Source: Nguyenibacter vanlangensis (GTDB taxonomy: Bacteria; Pseudomonadota; Alphaproteobacteria; Acetobacterales; Acetobacteraceae). From it: 64,000 nt of DNA. Made by a program: the position numbers and the translations under genes. Below are positions 8,557-18,624 of this stretch, one piece after another. Numbering within the stretch: the stretch's first letter is position 1; each line of letters opens with the position of its first letter. The notes beneath the pieces were generated by a model. That model was not told the origin of the DNA. It did no database searches and saw nothing but the letters and a program-made list of their open reading frames with translations. Location of the stretch: NCBI RefSeq assembly GCF_038719015.1, contig NZ_CP152276.1, positions 3,358,501-3,422,500 on the forward strand. The letters are read 5' to 3'.

Positions 8557-9972
8557 CTAATGCGTGTGGCCGGGAAGGGGGCGCGGCGGCATGCCCGCGA
8601 AGGTCACCAGGCTCTGGGCACCGTTCGCCGAAACAGAAGATACGCCGAAGAAATGATCGTCGATATTGACATTCTTGAGGACGAGCGACGTCGCGCCGGC
8701 CGGCGCGACGTGATGGTCTGTCCAGGCAGTGCCGTCGGCCAGGCGCCAACTGACCCGATAGGATGCGGCGCCCGGCACCGACGCCCAGGTCACGGTGGTG
8801 TCGTCGGACAGCGCGCCGGTGATCGTCGCCTTGACCGGTGCGGCGGGGGCGGATGCCAGGTTGGACAGTACGATCATGTTCAACGCTGTCACCCGCGCGA
8901 GATACGGGAAGTCCACAAAATCGATCGTGTCACCGTAGAAGCGCCCGTCTTCCACCCGCACGCGCTGATGCTGGCGGTCATAATCCTCCACCGCTTCGGT
9001 GAAGCGAACGGCGGGGAAGCCTTCAGCCAGGAAGGGAATATGGTCACCACCGCGCATGAAGCGGTCCGGCCGCCGTACCGCCCGCACCATCAACCCGATG
9101 GCCGGATGCGCCGCTGCTTGTGCCACGATGGCCTTGGCCAATGCACGCGAGGGGGAATCATCCTCGCCGCCCGTCGCACGCTGCGTCTTGATGTCAGTGG
9201 TATCGGCGGCAGTCTGGATTCCTTCGCTGAACACGCGGACGCGATTGTCGACATGTTCGCCACCGATCCCGTGGGTGTTGCCGACGATGTCGTTGTTCAG
9301 CACGCTGGCGACCTGCCATCCTCGAGCTTTCACGGTACGGGCCAGAAGTTCGCCGCCCCATAATCCCTGTTCCTCGCCCGACAAGACGGCATAGATGATC
9401 GTCGCCGGGAAATGTCGCCGTGACAGCAGGCGCGCGGCCTCCATCACTAGGGCCACACCCGACGCGTCGTCGTTGGCGCCCGGTGCGTCGGTGGTCGCAT
9501 CCATCACGTCATTGACGCGGCTGTCGATATGGGCCTCCACGATTACCACCCGATCGGGATCCGTCATGCCTTTCTGGATGGCCAGCACGTCCTCGATCCG
9601 CACCCCATCCGGAGCGCGCGGTCCGGTGAACCGGTCGCCGATCGTCTCGATCGTCAGGCATCGGCCGCAAACGGCGCTGTCTGCCATGAAGCGGTCCGCG
9701 ACCCAGCGCCGTGCCGCGCCGATCCCTCGGTGGTCATCTGTTGTGGTGGACAATGTATGCCGCGTGCCGAACCTGACCAGTGCCGCCACCGTCTGGCGCA
9801 GCCTTGCCTGGTCCGGGTGCGGTATGTCGTTCGCCGCCGCCAGGCTGGATCCGGCAGGCGTCACGGATCCCGCCAATCCACACCCCAGCATGGCAAAGGC
9901 GGTAAGAAAGGTCAGGGACACACGCCTGCTGCGTGGACTGTCGTCAAGGTAGGATCCAATAGCGCGTTTCAT
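8557..9972 (-). CDS. Exported M28-family metallopeptidase
   Basis: Zinc aminopeptidase-like enzyme of 471 residues, probably periplasmic or surface-bound. The ATG at 9972 has a GGTGAAG ribosome-binding site. The N terminus carries a hydrophobic export segment (LTFLTAFAMLGCGLAG) with a Cys that could be lipidated, although the lipobox is imperfect. Metal ligands typical of M28 are visible: His148 (EAHIDS), Asp168/169 (GANDDASG), Glu200/201 (SGEEQGL), Asp228 (NNDIVG) and a late His in GGDHIPF. The C-terminal 90 residues look like a fibronectin-III-type beta domain (DDTTVTWASVPGAASYRVSW). It lies between two TonB-receptor loci on the same strand. Confidence 0.9.
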   Translation of the reverse strand: MKRAIGSYLDDSPRSRRVSLTFLTAFAMLGCGLAGSVTPAGSSLAAANDIPHPDQARLRQTVAALVRFGTRHTLSTTTDDHRGIGAARRWVADRFMADSAVCGRCLTIETIGDRFTGPRAPDGVRIEDVLAIQKGMTDPDRVVIVEAHIDSRVNDVMDATTDAPGANDDASGVALVMEAARLLSRRHFPATIIYAVLSGEEQGLWGGELLARTVKARGWQVASVLNNDIVGNTHGIGGEHVDNRVRVFSEGIQTAADTTDIKTQRATGGEDDSPSRALAKAIVAQAAAHPAIGLMVRAVRRPDRFMRGGDHIPFLAEGFPAVRFTEAVEDYDRQHQRVRVEDGRFYGDTIDFVDFPYLARVTALNMIVLSNLASAPAAPVKATITGALSDDTTVTWASVPGAASYRVSWRLADGTAWTDHHVAPAGATSLVLKNVNIDDHFFGVSSVSANGAQSLVTFAGMPPRPLPGHTH

Positions 9973-10035
9973 TTCTTCACCATTTCTTTCTTTCACTCCG
10001 CGCCGTAACCGCCTGTTCACGGCGGGCTAAGCAGA

Positions 10036-10062
10036 ACGGCGCGCCCCGAACAGACGCGCCGT
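10036..10062. terminator. Hairpin between receptor 2 and the M28 gene
   Basis: Inverted repeat ACGGCGCG / CGCGCCGT with an 11-nt loop, about 110 bases past the stop of receptor 2 and upstream of the M28 start. There is no T tract. Confidence 0.35.
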
Positions 10063-10172
10063 CCGCCAGACTCCGGCACGACCCACGGGCTGCACCGGTC
10101 CATGTGGCTCCGCTTCACGATCGCCCCGCTTTAATGACGGAGGGAGGTATGCGAAATGCGATGTTGACAAGG

Positions 10173-13100
10173 TCAGAAGTTCACGCCGGCCTGTGCCCAG
10201 ATATAGCGGCCGATGAACAGGTTGGAATAAAGCCCCGAGGCGCTGTTTTCCGTCGAATCCTGCACGAATGGTGGGTTCTTGTTTAGAATATTATTGACAC
10301 CAGCGGTAAATTTCCAGCGACGGAAATTATAGCCGACCGACACGTCATGGGTGAAGATGCCAGGCGTGTGCGTGTAGCCATAGAGCGGCCCATTGCCGGC
10401 AGCGATCGACTGCGCGTTATAGGTCGCAAGGTCGGTCTGTCCGTCGTTCCACTGCATGCCGCCCATATACTGCATCATGTAGGTGAAGCTGAACGCGCCG
10501 TGCATCCAGGTCGCGGTCGCGTAGTCGCGCACGCGGGGTTGGCCGTTGCCTGTCGTATACATCAAGCGGCCGGCTAGATTGTCCCACGCGCCGCCAGGTT
10601 CGAACTGTTCCAGATAGCTGACCAACTGCTGGTAATTGTTATGCAGGACGAACACATCCTCCGGCGTGACGCGAATGCGGTAATCCAGGTCGAAATCGAT
10701 CCCGCTGGTCCGCAAGCCACCGACATTCGTGTCGATCGTCGAAAGGTCGTTGATTTGGTCCGTCAGCGCTGATCGGTCGATCTGGTTGCAGTATTTCGGG
10801 TTGTTATACTGATAGCACTGGTTCGCGACATATTGCGGCGACAGCGCGGCGATCATGTTCTTCAGCGTGTAGTGCCAGTATTCGACCGAAGCCGACAGGC
10901 CAGGCGTCCAGCGCGGAGTGATGACGGTGCCGACGGTATAGGTGCGGCCGGTTTCCGGCTTCAGGCTGGCATTGCCGCCGACCAGCGACGGAATCTGGCC
11001 GGAATTGGCATCGACCAGCGTCTGCGGGTTGACCACGCCGTGCTTCATGCAGTTCGCGATGACGGTCGCGCTGATCGCATAGCTGCCGCCCGCACAGGGA
11101 TCGTTGCCCGCCAGATAGCTCAGGCCTTGGCCGCCATAGAGTTCATAGACATTCGGCTGACGGAAGGACGTGCCGAGCGTAGCGCGGAAGCGGATGTCAC
11201 GGATCGGCGCCCAGTTGATGGATACCTTCCAGTTCTCGGTGCTGCCAAACGTGTTGTAGGAGGAGAAACGCCCCTGGCCGTCGATCGTCAGGTCATGCGC
11301 GAAGGCGACATCGTGCAAAAGCTGCGCCTTGCCTTCCAGATAGGCTTCGTTGACATTGAAGCCGCCGCCTGTGTACTGGCTGGTATTCGTCATGCTCAGC
11401 CCGGCGGCCGCCAGCGGGTCCGGGTTATAGTTCAGCTGTTCGCTGCGATGTTCCATGCCCAGCGCGATACCGAACGCTCCACCACCGGCCCACGGCATCG
11501 TCGCGACCTTGTCGTTGTGGATGCGCACGTTCAGGTCGCGCATCTGATATGATCCACCGTCATGGGTGGTATAGTTGATATAGTTGATCTGCTGCGGCGT
11601 CAGGCGCGAGAACGCGTTCGTCACCAACTGGCAGCCTGCGGAGGCTTGGCAGACCGCGGGGTTGTACGTCACCGCGCTGTTCGGATCCGACGGGTCGAGC
11701 TGCTGGATCCCGTAGGAGTTCATCAGGTTCTGATAGCTGCCGATATTCTCGCCCTGGTCAGCGTACTGGTTGGCGCCGTACGTGTAGGAAACGTCGTACA
11801 TCCAGTGATGGGTGATTTCACCCTGGACGCCGAACTTTCCGGTCACGGTATCGGTCTGGCTTTCGAACCGGCGGTCGCCCAGTTCGATCAGGCGGCGGTA
11901 CAGATAGACGTCCTGCGGCGCGCCCGAATACAGGCCGCTGAGCGTGGCCAGGCCGTTGGGGCCGGTCGGGTTGTAGGGGGCGTTCGCCGGCAGGATGAAG
12001 GCGTTCGGCAGGTTGGAGGGAGGAACGCTGCCGGACGTCGGTTCGCCCGCCAGGGTGACGGCGGTGGCACGGTGCGAATACAGCGCAGTGGCATAGACCG
12101 AGAAATGCCGGTTGATGTCGTAGTGGAAATCGCCGTTCGCCGTGGCATCCTGATAAGCGTTCGAAATCCACTGCTGTGACCCATAGTTGTAACGGTCGGC
12201 ATCCGTGAAGTTATGGATGCTGGTACCGTTGTTACTAGTCGACCATTCGTAGTTGCCGTCCGCCGTGAAGATGTTGCCGCCGGGCGGAATGGATGAGCCA
12301 TAGGCTTGCTGGCCCGTGGGATTGTTGGTAACCGCCACCGGAGTGGCCCAGGGCCGATCGCGCTGCGGCACACCGCCCACGGTCTCGTACTGGGCGAAGA
12401 TGGTGATGTTGCCCTTGTCGTGATCGAAGTTGAAGCCCTTGTAGCCCGAGATCATGCCCGTCCGGTCATCGCCCTGGTCGGTGATGCCACCGCGAACGGT
12501 GATGTTCGCGTCGTTCATGTTGTGCTTGAGCTTGATGTTGATGACGCCCGACACGGCGTCGGCGCCATACAGTTCCGAACCGCCATCCTTCAGGATTTCG
12601 ACGCTCTGAACGGCCTGAATCGGAATAGTATTCAGATCCACGCAGGAATTTTCACCGTTCAGCGACGTGCGCTTGCCATCGATTAGAACCAGGACGCGGT
12701 TCTGGCCCAGGTTACGCAGGTCGGCGCAGGCCGCGCCAGCGGTGCCGTTGGTCTGGCTGTTATACGTGCCGCCCGATCCCATCGAGGGCAGGCGCTGCAG
12801 GTAGTCGCCCATCGACGTCGCGCCGGTCTGTTGGATCTGTGTCGCGGTGATAATCTGGACGGGGTCGGCTCCCTGATTGGCCGAGGTGGACAGCATCGAA
12901 CCCGTGACGACGACCGCTTCCGGTGCCGCCGCGTCGACCAGTCGCGGACTGGCCGCGGCGAGATTCGTGAACGAGCGGGCCGGGATCGGCGCGGCCATGG
13001 TTGCAGGCGCGGCCGAAGGCATCACATGCGTCGTCCTGGCCATCGGCTTGGCTGGCACATGGTGGTGGGTCGTGCTTTTGTGCTGGTGGGTCGGGGTCGG

Positions 13101-13292
13101 GGTGATCGCAGGAGCCGTCTGGGCAGTGGCCAGGGCCGGAATCGCCGCCGCGGCGATCAGCGCCGTGGCGCATGGCAGCAGGCCGCGATTGCCCGGACGG
13201 GTTTCATCGAGAGTTGGATGGCGTCGTCGCTTCCTGACCCGGTCGGGCGCCGCAAGTGCATGTTGACGCCGTGTTTCACTGCATAAGGCCAT
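10173..13292 (-). CDS. TonB-dependent outer-membrane receptor 2
   Basis: A 1039-residue TonB-dependent receptor. The start at 13292 sits in the conserved leader module, giving MALCSETRRQHALAAPDRV and then the signal core CATALIAAAAIPALATA and a His-rich linker (THQHKSTTHHH). The plug domain begins near residue 115 ([53 protein letters not shown]). The barrel ends FIGRYIWAQAGVNF. Plug and barrel are strongly paralogous to receptor 3 (both have TLGTS(F/Y)RQPNVYELYGG and GMEHRSEQL), whereas the leader is shared with receptor 1, so the gene looks like a mosaic. The S10 and M28 peptidases flank it. Confidence 0.93.
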   Translation of the reverse strand: MALCSETRRQHALAAPDRVRKRRRHPTLDETRPGNRGLLPCATALIAAAAIPALATAQTAPAITPTPTHQHKSTTHHHVPAKPMARTTHVMPSAAPATMAAPIPARSFTNLAAASPRLVDAAAPEAVVVTGSMLSTSANQGADPVQIITATQIQQTGATSMGDYLQRLPSMGSGGTYNSQTNGTAGAACADLRNLGQNRVLVLIDGKRTSLNGENSCVDLNTIPIQAVQSVEILKDGGSELYGADAVSGVINIKLKHNMNDANITVRGGITDQGDDRTGMISGYKGFNFDHDKGNITIFAQYETVGGVPQRDRPWATPVAVTNNPTGQQAYGSSIPPGGNIFTADGNYEWSTSNNGTSIHNFTDADRYNYGSQQWISNAYQDATANGDFHYDINRHFSVYATALYSHRATAVTLAGEPTSGSVPPSNLPNAFILPANAPYNPTGPNGLATLSGLYSGAPQDVYLYRRLIELGDRRFESQTDTVTGKFGVQGEITHHWMYDVSYTYGANQYADQGENIGSYQNLMNSYGIQQLDPSDPNSAVTYNPAVCQASAGCQLVTNAFSRLTPQQINYINYTTHDGGSYQMRDLNVRIHNDKVATMPWAGGGAFGIALGMEHRSEQLNYNPDPLAAAGLSMTNTSQYTGGGFNVNEAYLEGKAQLLHDVAFAHDLTIDGQGRFSSYNTFGSTENWKVSINWAPIRDIRFRATLGTSFRQPNVYELYGGQGLSYLAGNDPCAGGSYAISATVIANCMKHGVVNPQTLVDANSGQIPSLVGGNASLKPETGRTYTVGTVITPRWTPGLSASVEYWHYTLKNMIAALSPQYVANQCYQYNNPKYCNQIDRSALTDQINDLSTIDTNVGGLRTSGIDFDLDYRIRVTPEDVFVLHNNYQQLVSYLEQFEPGGAWDNLAGRLMYTTGNGQPRVRDYATATWMHGAFSFTYMMQYMGGMQWNDGQTDLATYNAQSIAAGNGPLYGYTHTPGIFTHDVSVGYNFRRWKFTAGVNNILNKNPPFVQDSTENSASGLYSNLFIGRYIWAQAGVNF

Positions 13293-13385
13293 GAAATACC
13301 TGCATTGAAGTTGAAAGGAAAAAATAAAAAACGCGAGCGAAGCTCCAGGACCATATGCTCCGGGTTCGCAACGAAATTGCAACAT
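13199..13385 (-). repeat. Shared TBDT leader module, copy C
   Basis: 5' UTR, start codon and signal region of receptor 2. It is closely similar to copies A and B; the match runs both into the coding region and upstream of the start codon. Confidence 0.85.
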
Positions 13386-13775
13386 CCTGCGTCCATCATG
13401 TGTCGAAAAATGTCCACAGGTTGCATTTTCGCAACGTACGTATTGCGCATTATGAAACGAGATGTATGAAATCAGTATGTTATGTAATTACTTTATAACT
13501 TTTGTACAATCCCTGGGCCGCGAAGCCGCGCTACGTAGCGGAATGGGTTGGTTTGCAATAGGATTGATTGCGAAATAATAAAATTATTTTTATGGAATTA
13601 TTTTTTCAAGGCACTTAAAAACTCTACTGCCGTCGAGGATTGTCCATCCCCAACCGTCATTTCGATCATGGCCGGAAATCAACCGGATAGATAACCCAAT
13701 TACGACATGCCCATACTTGGCGTGGCTCTTTCGTTGCGAATGCCACCAGGCAAGCCGCGCCAAGTGTGGGGTCGT
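13386..13775. other. Intergenic region upstream of receptor 2
   Basis: About 390 bases, AT-rich from 13460 to 13630. It must hold the receptor 2 promoter and the 3' end of the S10 transcript. I see no gene, RNA or clear operator. Confidence 0.4.
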
Positions 13776-15428
13776 TCAGTGCGGCAAATTATCCGTCCGG
13801 CGGATAAAGTCCGCCGCGTTGTCGTGCAGTTCCTTCAGCGCCGGTGCATGGGCGTACACCATGTGTCCCGACATATATTGATGGATCTCGATATTTCCGG
13901 CCAGCTTGCGCGGGATCGGCAGGTGGCGCATTTCGTACACGCCTTCGAAATAGGGCGTGCCCAGGTCGAAATAGCCCTGGTTGAGCTGAACCTTCAGCAT
14001 CGGATTTTCCTTCATCGCCATGGCCAGGTCGGGCAGGACGTTGGGCAGGCCGCGATTCGAATGCGGGACACCGGGCTGTTCGTGGGTAAAGGACCATTTG
14101 CCGATGGAATGGGCGCTGGCCTTGTATTCCTCATAGGCGCCGGTCGGGCTGTCGCCGCCATAATGCAGGACGTCGCGGGCATAATCGTTGAAGGCCGACA
14201 GATAGGCCGAGCCCATCGCCGAATCCATCGGGTCATAGAACGGATGCTGCGACAGCGGATCAATCGAGGCGCCCGAGAAACGGCTGTCGAGCCGGCCGGT
14301 ATCGGTGTCCTCATCCGCCATCAGGGTCTTTTCGAATTCGCCACCATTGACGCGCAAATTGGCGCGCTTGATGTAATCGACCGGCAGGCCCGTATAATCA
14401 TGCAGGCGGGCGGCGATCTCGTTCAGCCGTTGGTCGGTGATCGCCGTGCCGTCCTGCAACGCGCCGGCATAGTCGGTCAGTGCGAAATGCTCGACCTCAT
14501 GCAGGAATGCTTTCAGGTCCGTCGGCTGGTGCGGCAGCTTGCGATGATACCACGCGGTGGCGGCATAGCTGGGCAGGGCGAGGATATAGGGCTGATCGAC
14601 GCTGGGATTGGCCTCGGCCCGGTCGATGTTGTTGTCGTAATCCAGGATCTGCGACAGCAGCATGACCCCGTTCAGGTCGATCTCCTTGTCCTGCTTCAGC
14701 ATGTTCGCGACGATGGCCGACCGAGTGGTGCCGTAGCTTTCGCCGAAGAGATATTTGGGCGCGTTATAGCGGTGATACCGGCCCAGGAACTGGGCGATGA
14801 AATCCGTAAAGGCCCAGGCATCGGGGTCCGTGCCGTAGAACGATTTTTCCTTGTCCTTGCCCCCGATCCGCCCGAATCCGGTTCCCGGCGCGTCGATGAA
14901 GACCAGGTCGGTGACGTCCAGCAGGCTGTCGTCATTGTCGACCAGCTTGTAAGGCGCCGCAGGCGTATGGGTGTCGTCGGCCGTGACGATCCGCCGCGGG
15001 CCGAAGGCGCCCATATGCAGCCACACCGTGGCCGATCCGGGACCGCCATTATAGATGAAGGTGATCGGCCGCGCGGCCGGCGCCACGTTCTTCTTGAAAT
15101 AGGCGACATAGAACATCGCCGCCACCGGTTGGTCCCCCGGCTTGCCCTTCTTTTCCGGGGCCGCGTCGTCCCAGTCGCGGGGATGCACGATCAGCGTGCC
15201 CGCGACGGCCTGATAGGCGATTTTCTGCCCACGGACCGTGACGATGCCGTCCGAGATCTTCTGCCGCGGGGTGAAATCGAAGGGGGCGAGGGAAGATTTC
15301 CCGTCATCGTCCTGCGGGGCGTCCTGCGCCGCATGCTCGGCGGCCAGAGCCGGAACGGCAGGCAGTGTGGCGGTGGCGGACATCCAAAGCCCGAGGGCCG
15401 CGCCGCAGAGAAGGAGTTTGCGATTCAT
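13776..15428 (-). CDS. Exported S10-family serine carboxypeptidase
   Basis: Serine carboxypeptidase of 550 residues removing C-terminal residues from peptides. The start at 15428 gives a signal peptide (MNRKLLLCGAALGLWMSATA); open sequence upstream of it is Arg-rich and rejected. The alpha/beta-hydrolase fold is visible: ITFIYNGGPGSATVWLHMG (oxyanion and substrate region), FIDAPGTGFG, and the nucleophile elbow GESYGT with Ser231. The C-terminal His region is YMSGHMVYAH, and NQGYFDLGTPYF probably supplies the Asp. The length and the acidic insertion near residue 35 are usual for bacterial S10 enzymes. With the neighbouring M1 and M28 enzymes it would let the cell trim peptides from both ends. 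Confidence 0.92.
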   Translation of the reverse strand: MNRKLLLCGAALGLWMSATATLPAVPALAAEHAAQDAPQDDDGKSSLAPFDFTPRQKISDGIVTVRGQKIAYQAVAGTLIVHPRDWDDAAPEKKGKPGDQPVAAMFYVAYFKKNVAPAARPITFIYNGGPGSATVWLHMGAFGPRRIVTADDTHTPAAPYKLVDNDDSLLDVTDLVFIDAPGTGFGRIGGKDKEKSFYGTDPDAWAFTDFIAQFLGRYHRYNAPKYLFGESYGTTRSAIVANMLKQDKEIDLNGVMLLSQILDYDNNIDRAEANPSVDQPYILALPSYAATAWYHRKLPHQPTDLKAFLHEVEHFALTDYAGALQDGTAITDQRLNEIAARLHDYTGLPVDYIKRANLRVNGGEFEKTLMADEDTDTGRLDSRFSGASIDPLSQHPFYDPMDSAMGSAYLSAFNDYARDVLHYGGDSPTGAYEEYKASAHSIGKWSFTHEQPGVPHSNRGLPNVLPDLAMAMKENPMLKVQLNQGYFDLGTPYFEGVYEMRHLPIPRKLAGNIEIHQYMSGHMVYAHAPALKELHDNAADFIRRTDNLPH

Positions 15429-15642
15429 CGTGTGTATCTCATGTCGGTCTGTCGTTCGACCGGTCCGGCATGGGGTATGCCCGCGATTGCGCGCCCCCGC
15501 CCGCGGAATGCGTCCGGTTCGGTCGGTCGAGCGCGTTCGGTCGCGATCGCGGCAGGATAACAATGTTCTGCCAGTGCACCAATCCTGGCGCGCCTGCACG
15601 GGATAAAAGATAATTTAGAACATGTCGCGATTGGGCCGCCGA

Positions 15643-15678
15643 ATAAAAAAAGGGCAGTGGCCGCGAAGACCACTGCCC
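15643..15678 (-). terminator. Rho-independent terminator of receptor 3
   Basis: On the minus strand a perfect GGGCAGTGG / CCACTGCCC stem (9 bp, 9-nt loop) is followed directly by TTTTTTTATT. It lies 25 bases past the receptor 3 stop codon, a textbook intrinsic terminator. Confidence 0.9.
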
Positions 15679-15702
15679 GTCAGCAATCACATGGTGATCG
15701 CG

Positions 15703-18584
15703 TCAGAAATCCACGCCGGCCTGCAGGAAGACATAGCGGCCGACCACCAGGGTGCTGTATTGCGCCAGGTTGGTGTTGGACGCCGAGTCGAAGACGAACG
15801 GCGGCTTCTTGTCCAGGATGTTGTTGACGCCCGCCTCGAAGTTCCAGTTACGCAGGCGATAGGCCAGCGTCAGGTCGTGCGAGAAGATCCCCGGCGTCCG
15901 CCACTGGCCGGCGGTCTTGGCCGTCAGGTCCTGGGTGCCGTTGTTCCAGACCATGCCGCCCGTGTAATGCATCATATAGGTCAGGGCGAACGGACCGTGC
16001 TGCCACGTCGCGGTGGCGTAATCGGTCACGCGCGGAATGCCGCCGCCATCCAGGATGCCCACGCCGCCCTGATAGAACAGGCGCCCGGCATAGTTGAACC
16101 ACGCGCCCCCCGGCTCGTTCTGCTGCAGGTAGCTGACGATCTGCTGGAAATTGTTCGACAGCGTCAGCATGTCCATCGGCGACAGCCGCAGGCGGTAATC
16201 CAGGTCGAAATCGATGCCGCTGGTCTTCAGGCCGCCCAGGTTCTGGTCCAGGCCGGTAACCGTGGTCAACTGTCCGGTGTTGGTGCGGGCCGAGATATCG
16301 CTGCAATAGCCCGGGTTGGCGCCCGTATAGCAGCCATCCAGGATATACTGGGTCTGCAGCGGGCTGATCATGTTCTTCAGCGTGTAGTGCCAGTAATCGA
16401 CCGACACCGACAGGCCGCGCACCCAGCGCGGGGTCAGCACGGCGCCGATCGTATAGGTGCGGCCGGTCTCGGGCTGCAGCTTGGCATTGCCGCCCGAAAT
16501 CGTCGGCACCTGGCCGGAATTCGCATCCACGAAGGTCGCCGGGTTCACGCCCTGCCGCATGCAGTTCGCGATCACGTTGGGGGACAGGCCGCCATAGGAA
16601 TCGGCCTGCGCGCACGGATCGACCGCGGCGGCATAGCCCAGCGACGAACCACCATAGAGTTCATAGACGTTCGGCTGGCGATAGGACGTGCCCAGCGTGG
16701 CGCGGAAGCGCACGTCACGCGTGGGCGCCCAGACGATCGAACTCTTCCAGTTCTGGGTGGAGCCGAACGTGTTGTAGCTGGACCAGCGGCCCTGGGCGTC
16801 GACCGTCAGGTCGCGGGCCAGCGGGGCATTGTGCAGCAGCGTCAGCTGCGCTTCGCCATAGACCTCGTTCACGTTGAAGCCGCCGCCGGTATAGGACGAG
16901 GTATTGCCCGTCGTCTGCCCCGAGGCCACCAGCGGATCGGGCGAATAGCTCAACTGCTCGCTGCGATGCTCCATGCCGAAGGCCAGGCCGAGATTGCCGC
17001 CGTTCTTGTAGGGCAGTTTGGCGACCTTGTCGTTGTTGAGCCGAAGGTTGAAGTCGCGCAATTGGTAATAGGCGTGATCGTGCTCGGTGAACTTGCCGTA
17101 GTTCGCCGCGGCCGCCGAATAGGGCTGGAACGGGTTCTGCAGCACGCATCCCGGTTGGCTGGTGCACACGGTCGGGTTGTACACCACCGCGCTGTTCGGA
17201 TCGCTGGGGTCGAGCTGCTGCACGCCCAGTTCCTGCTCCAGATGGGCGTAATTGCCCATGTTATTGTAGGAATCGGTCGTCTGGTTCCAGCCGTACGTCA
17301 TGGACGCGTCATAGTTCCAGCCGTACCACAGCTCGCCCTTGCCGCCCGCGATCACGGTATAGGTGTCGGTCGCGTTGTTCTCGCGGCGCGGGCCCAGATC
17401 GTTCATGCGCTTGTACAGATCGACGTCCTCGCCCCAGTAATTATAGGGGTTGCCGGCCGGCAGGACGAAGCTGCTGGGCAGGGTGGACGGATAGATGCTG
17501 CCGGTGACCGGCGAGGCCGCCATCTGCATGAAGGACGTGCGGTGGCTGTAGCGGACGTTGGCATACACATCCAGATGCCGGTCGACATCGTAATGCGCGT
17601 CGCCGCTCAGCGATGAATTCTGGATCTGGTTCGTCAGGTACTGGTACTGGCCGAAATTGAAGCGATCGGCCTTCGTGAAGTCATGGAACGTCGTGCCGTT
17701 CTGGTCCGACACTAGGTTCAGATTGCCCGACGCATCCAGCACGCGCGCGGCAGGCGGAATTGACGATCCATAGACCGGCGTCACGCCCGGCCCGGCGACG
17801 GGGTTGGACAATTGCGGATTGGCCGACCAGTCGCGGTCCCGCTGGCGGATGCCCTGCGTCGTGTTGTACTGACCGAAGATCGTGATGTTGCCGCGATCAT
17901 GGTCGAAATTGAAGCCCTTCGTGCCCGAGATCAGGCCGGACAGCCCGTCGCCATACTGGCTGACCCCGCCCTTGACCATCAGGTTGGCCGTGTTCACGTC
18001 GTGGCGCAGCTGATGTTGACGACACCCGCCACCGCATCGGCGCCATAGAGTTCCGAGCCGCCATCCTTGAGGATCTCGATGCTCGCGATCTCGTTCAGCG
18101 GGATGGAGTTTAGGTCGACACAGGCGGCCTGGCCGTTGATGGCGGTGCGCTTGCCGTCGATCAGGATCAGCACGCGATTCTGCCCCAGATTGCGCAGGTC
18201 GGTGCAGGAGACGCCATCGCCGCCGTTGGTCTGGGTATTGCCCGTGCCGGACGAGCCGATCGAGGGCAGGCGGGACAGATAATCGCCAAGGTTCGTCGCC
18301 GAGGTCTGCTGGATCTGGCGCGACGTGATGACCTGGACCGGATCGGCCGTCGTATTGTTCGAGCTGCGCAGGAACGAGCCCGTGACCACCACGTTCTCGG
18401 CATTGCCGGCCCCCGAGGTGCCGCCGGAGGCGAGAGAGGCGGCATTGGTCAGCGATGCGGCTTGGGATGCCGCCGTCTGGGATACTGTCTGGGGCGCCGC
18501 TGTCTGGGCGAAGGCGGGCGACACCAGCGTTCCGCCGAATGCGGAAAACGCCAGCAGCATCCACTTCCTGTTCCGAGGGATCAT
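15703..18584 (-). pseudogene. TonB-dependent receptor 3, frameshifted
   Basis: TonB-dependent receptor that would be 960 residues if intact. The ATG at 18584 gives a normal signal peptide (MLLAFSAFGGTLVSPAFA). The plug is intact to [14 protein letters not shown] and then runs into a stop at 17994-17996. Restoring one T on the plus strand beside 18011 (codon AAG instead of AG) rejoins the frame as [13 protein letters not shown], matching receptor 2 (NIKLKHNMNDANI). The remaining roughly 770 residues are perfectly open and end VGRYVFLQAGVDF. The otherwise undamaged barrel means a very recent mutation, phase variation at a non-repetitive site, or a sequencing error. Confidence 0.85.
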
Positions 18585-18586
18585 TC

Positions 18587-18624
18587 TGTAACTTTCCTAT
18601 TACTTAGCGGTAATAAAAGTTACA
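18587..18624 (-). promoter_or_regulatory. 5' UTR hairpin covering the receptor 3 ribosome-binding site
   Basis: In the mRNA, TGTAACTTT pairs with AAAGTTACA and, inside it, TATTAC pairs with GTAATA around a 6-nt loop. Only two Gs bulge. The ribosome-binding sequence AGGAAAG lies in the 3' arm, two bases before the start codon region. The structure should mask translation initiation, which suggests translational control of this receptor. Confidence 0.65.

Noticed and set aside
15622..17616. A 664-codon plus-strand frame opposite receptor 3
   Set aside because: Shadow of the receptor coding strand; no recognisable motif.
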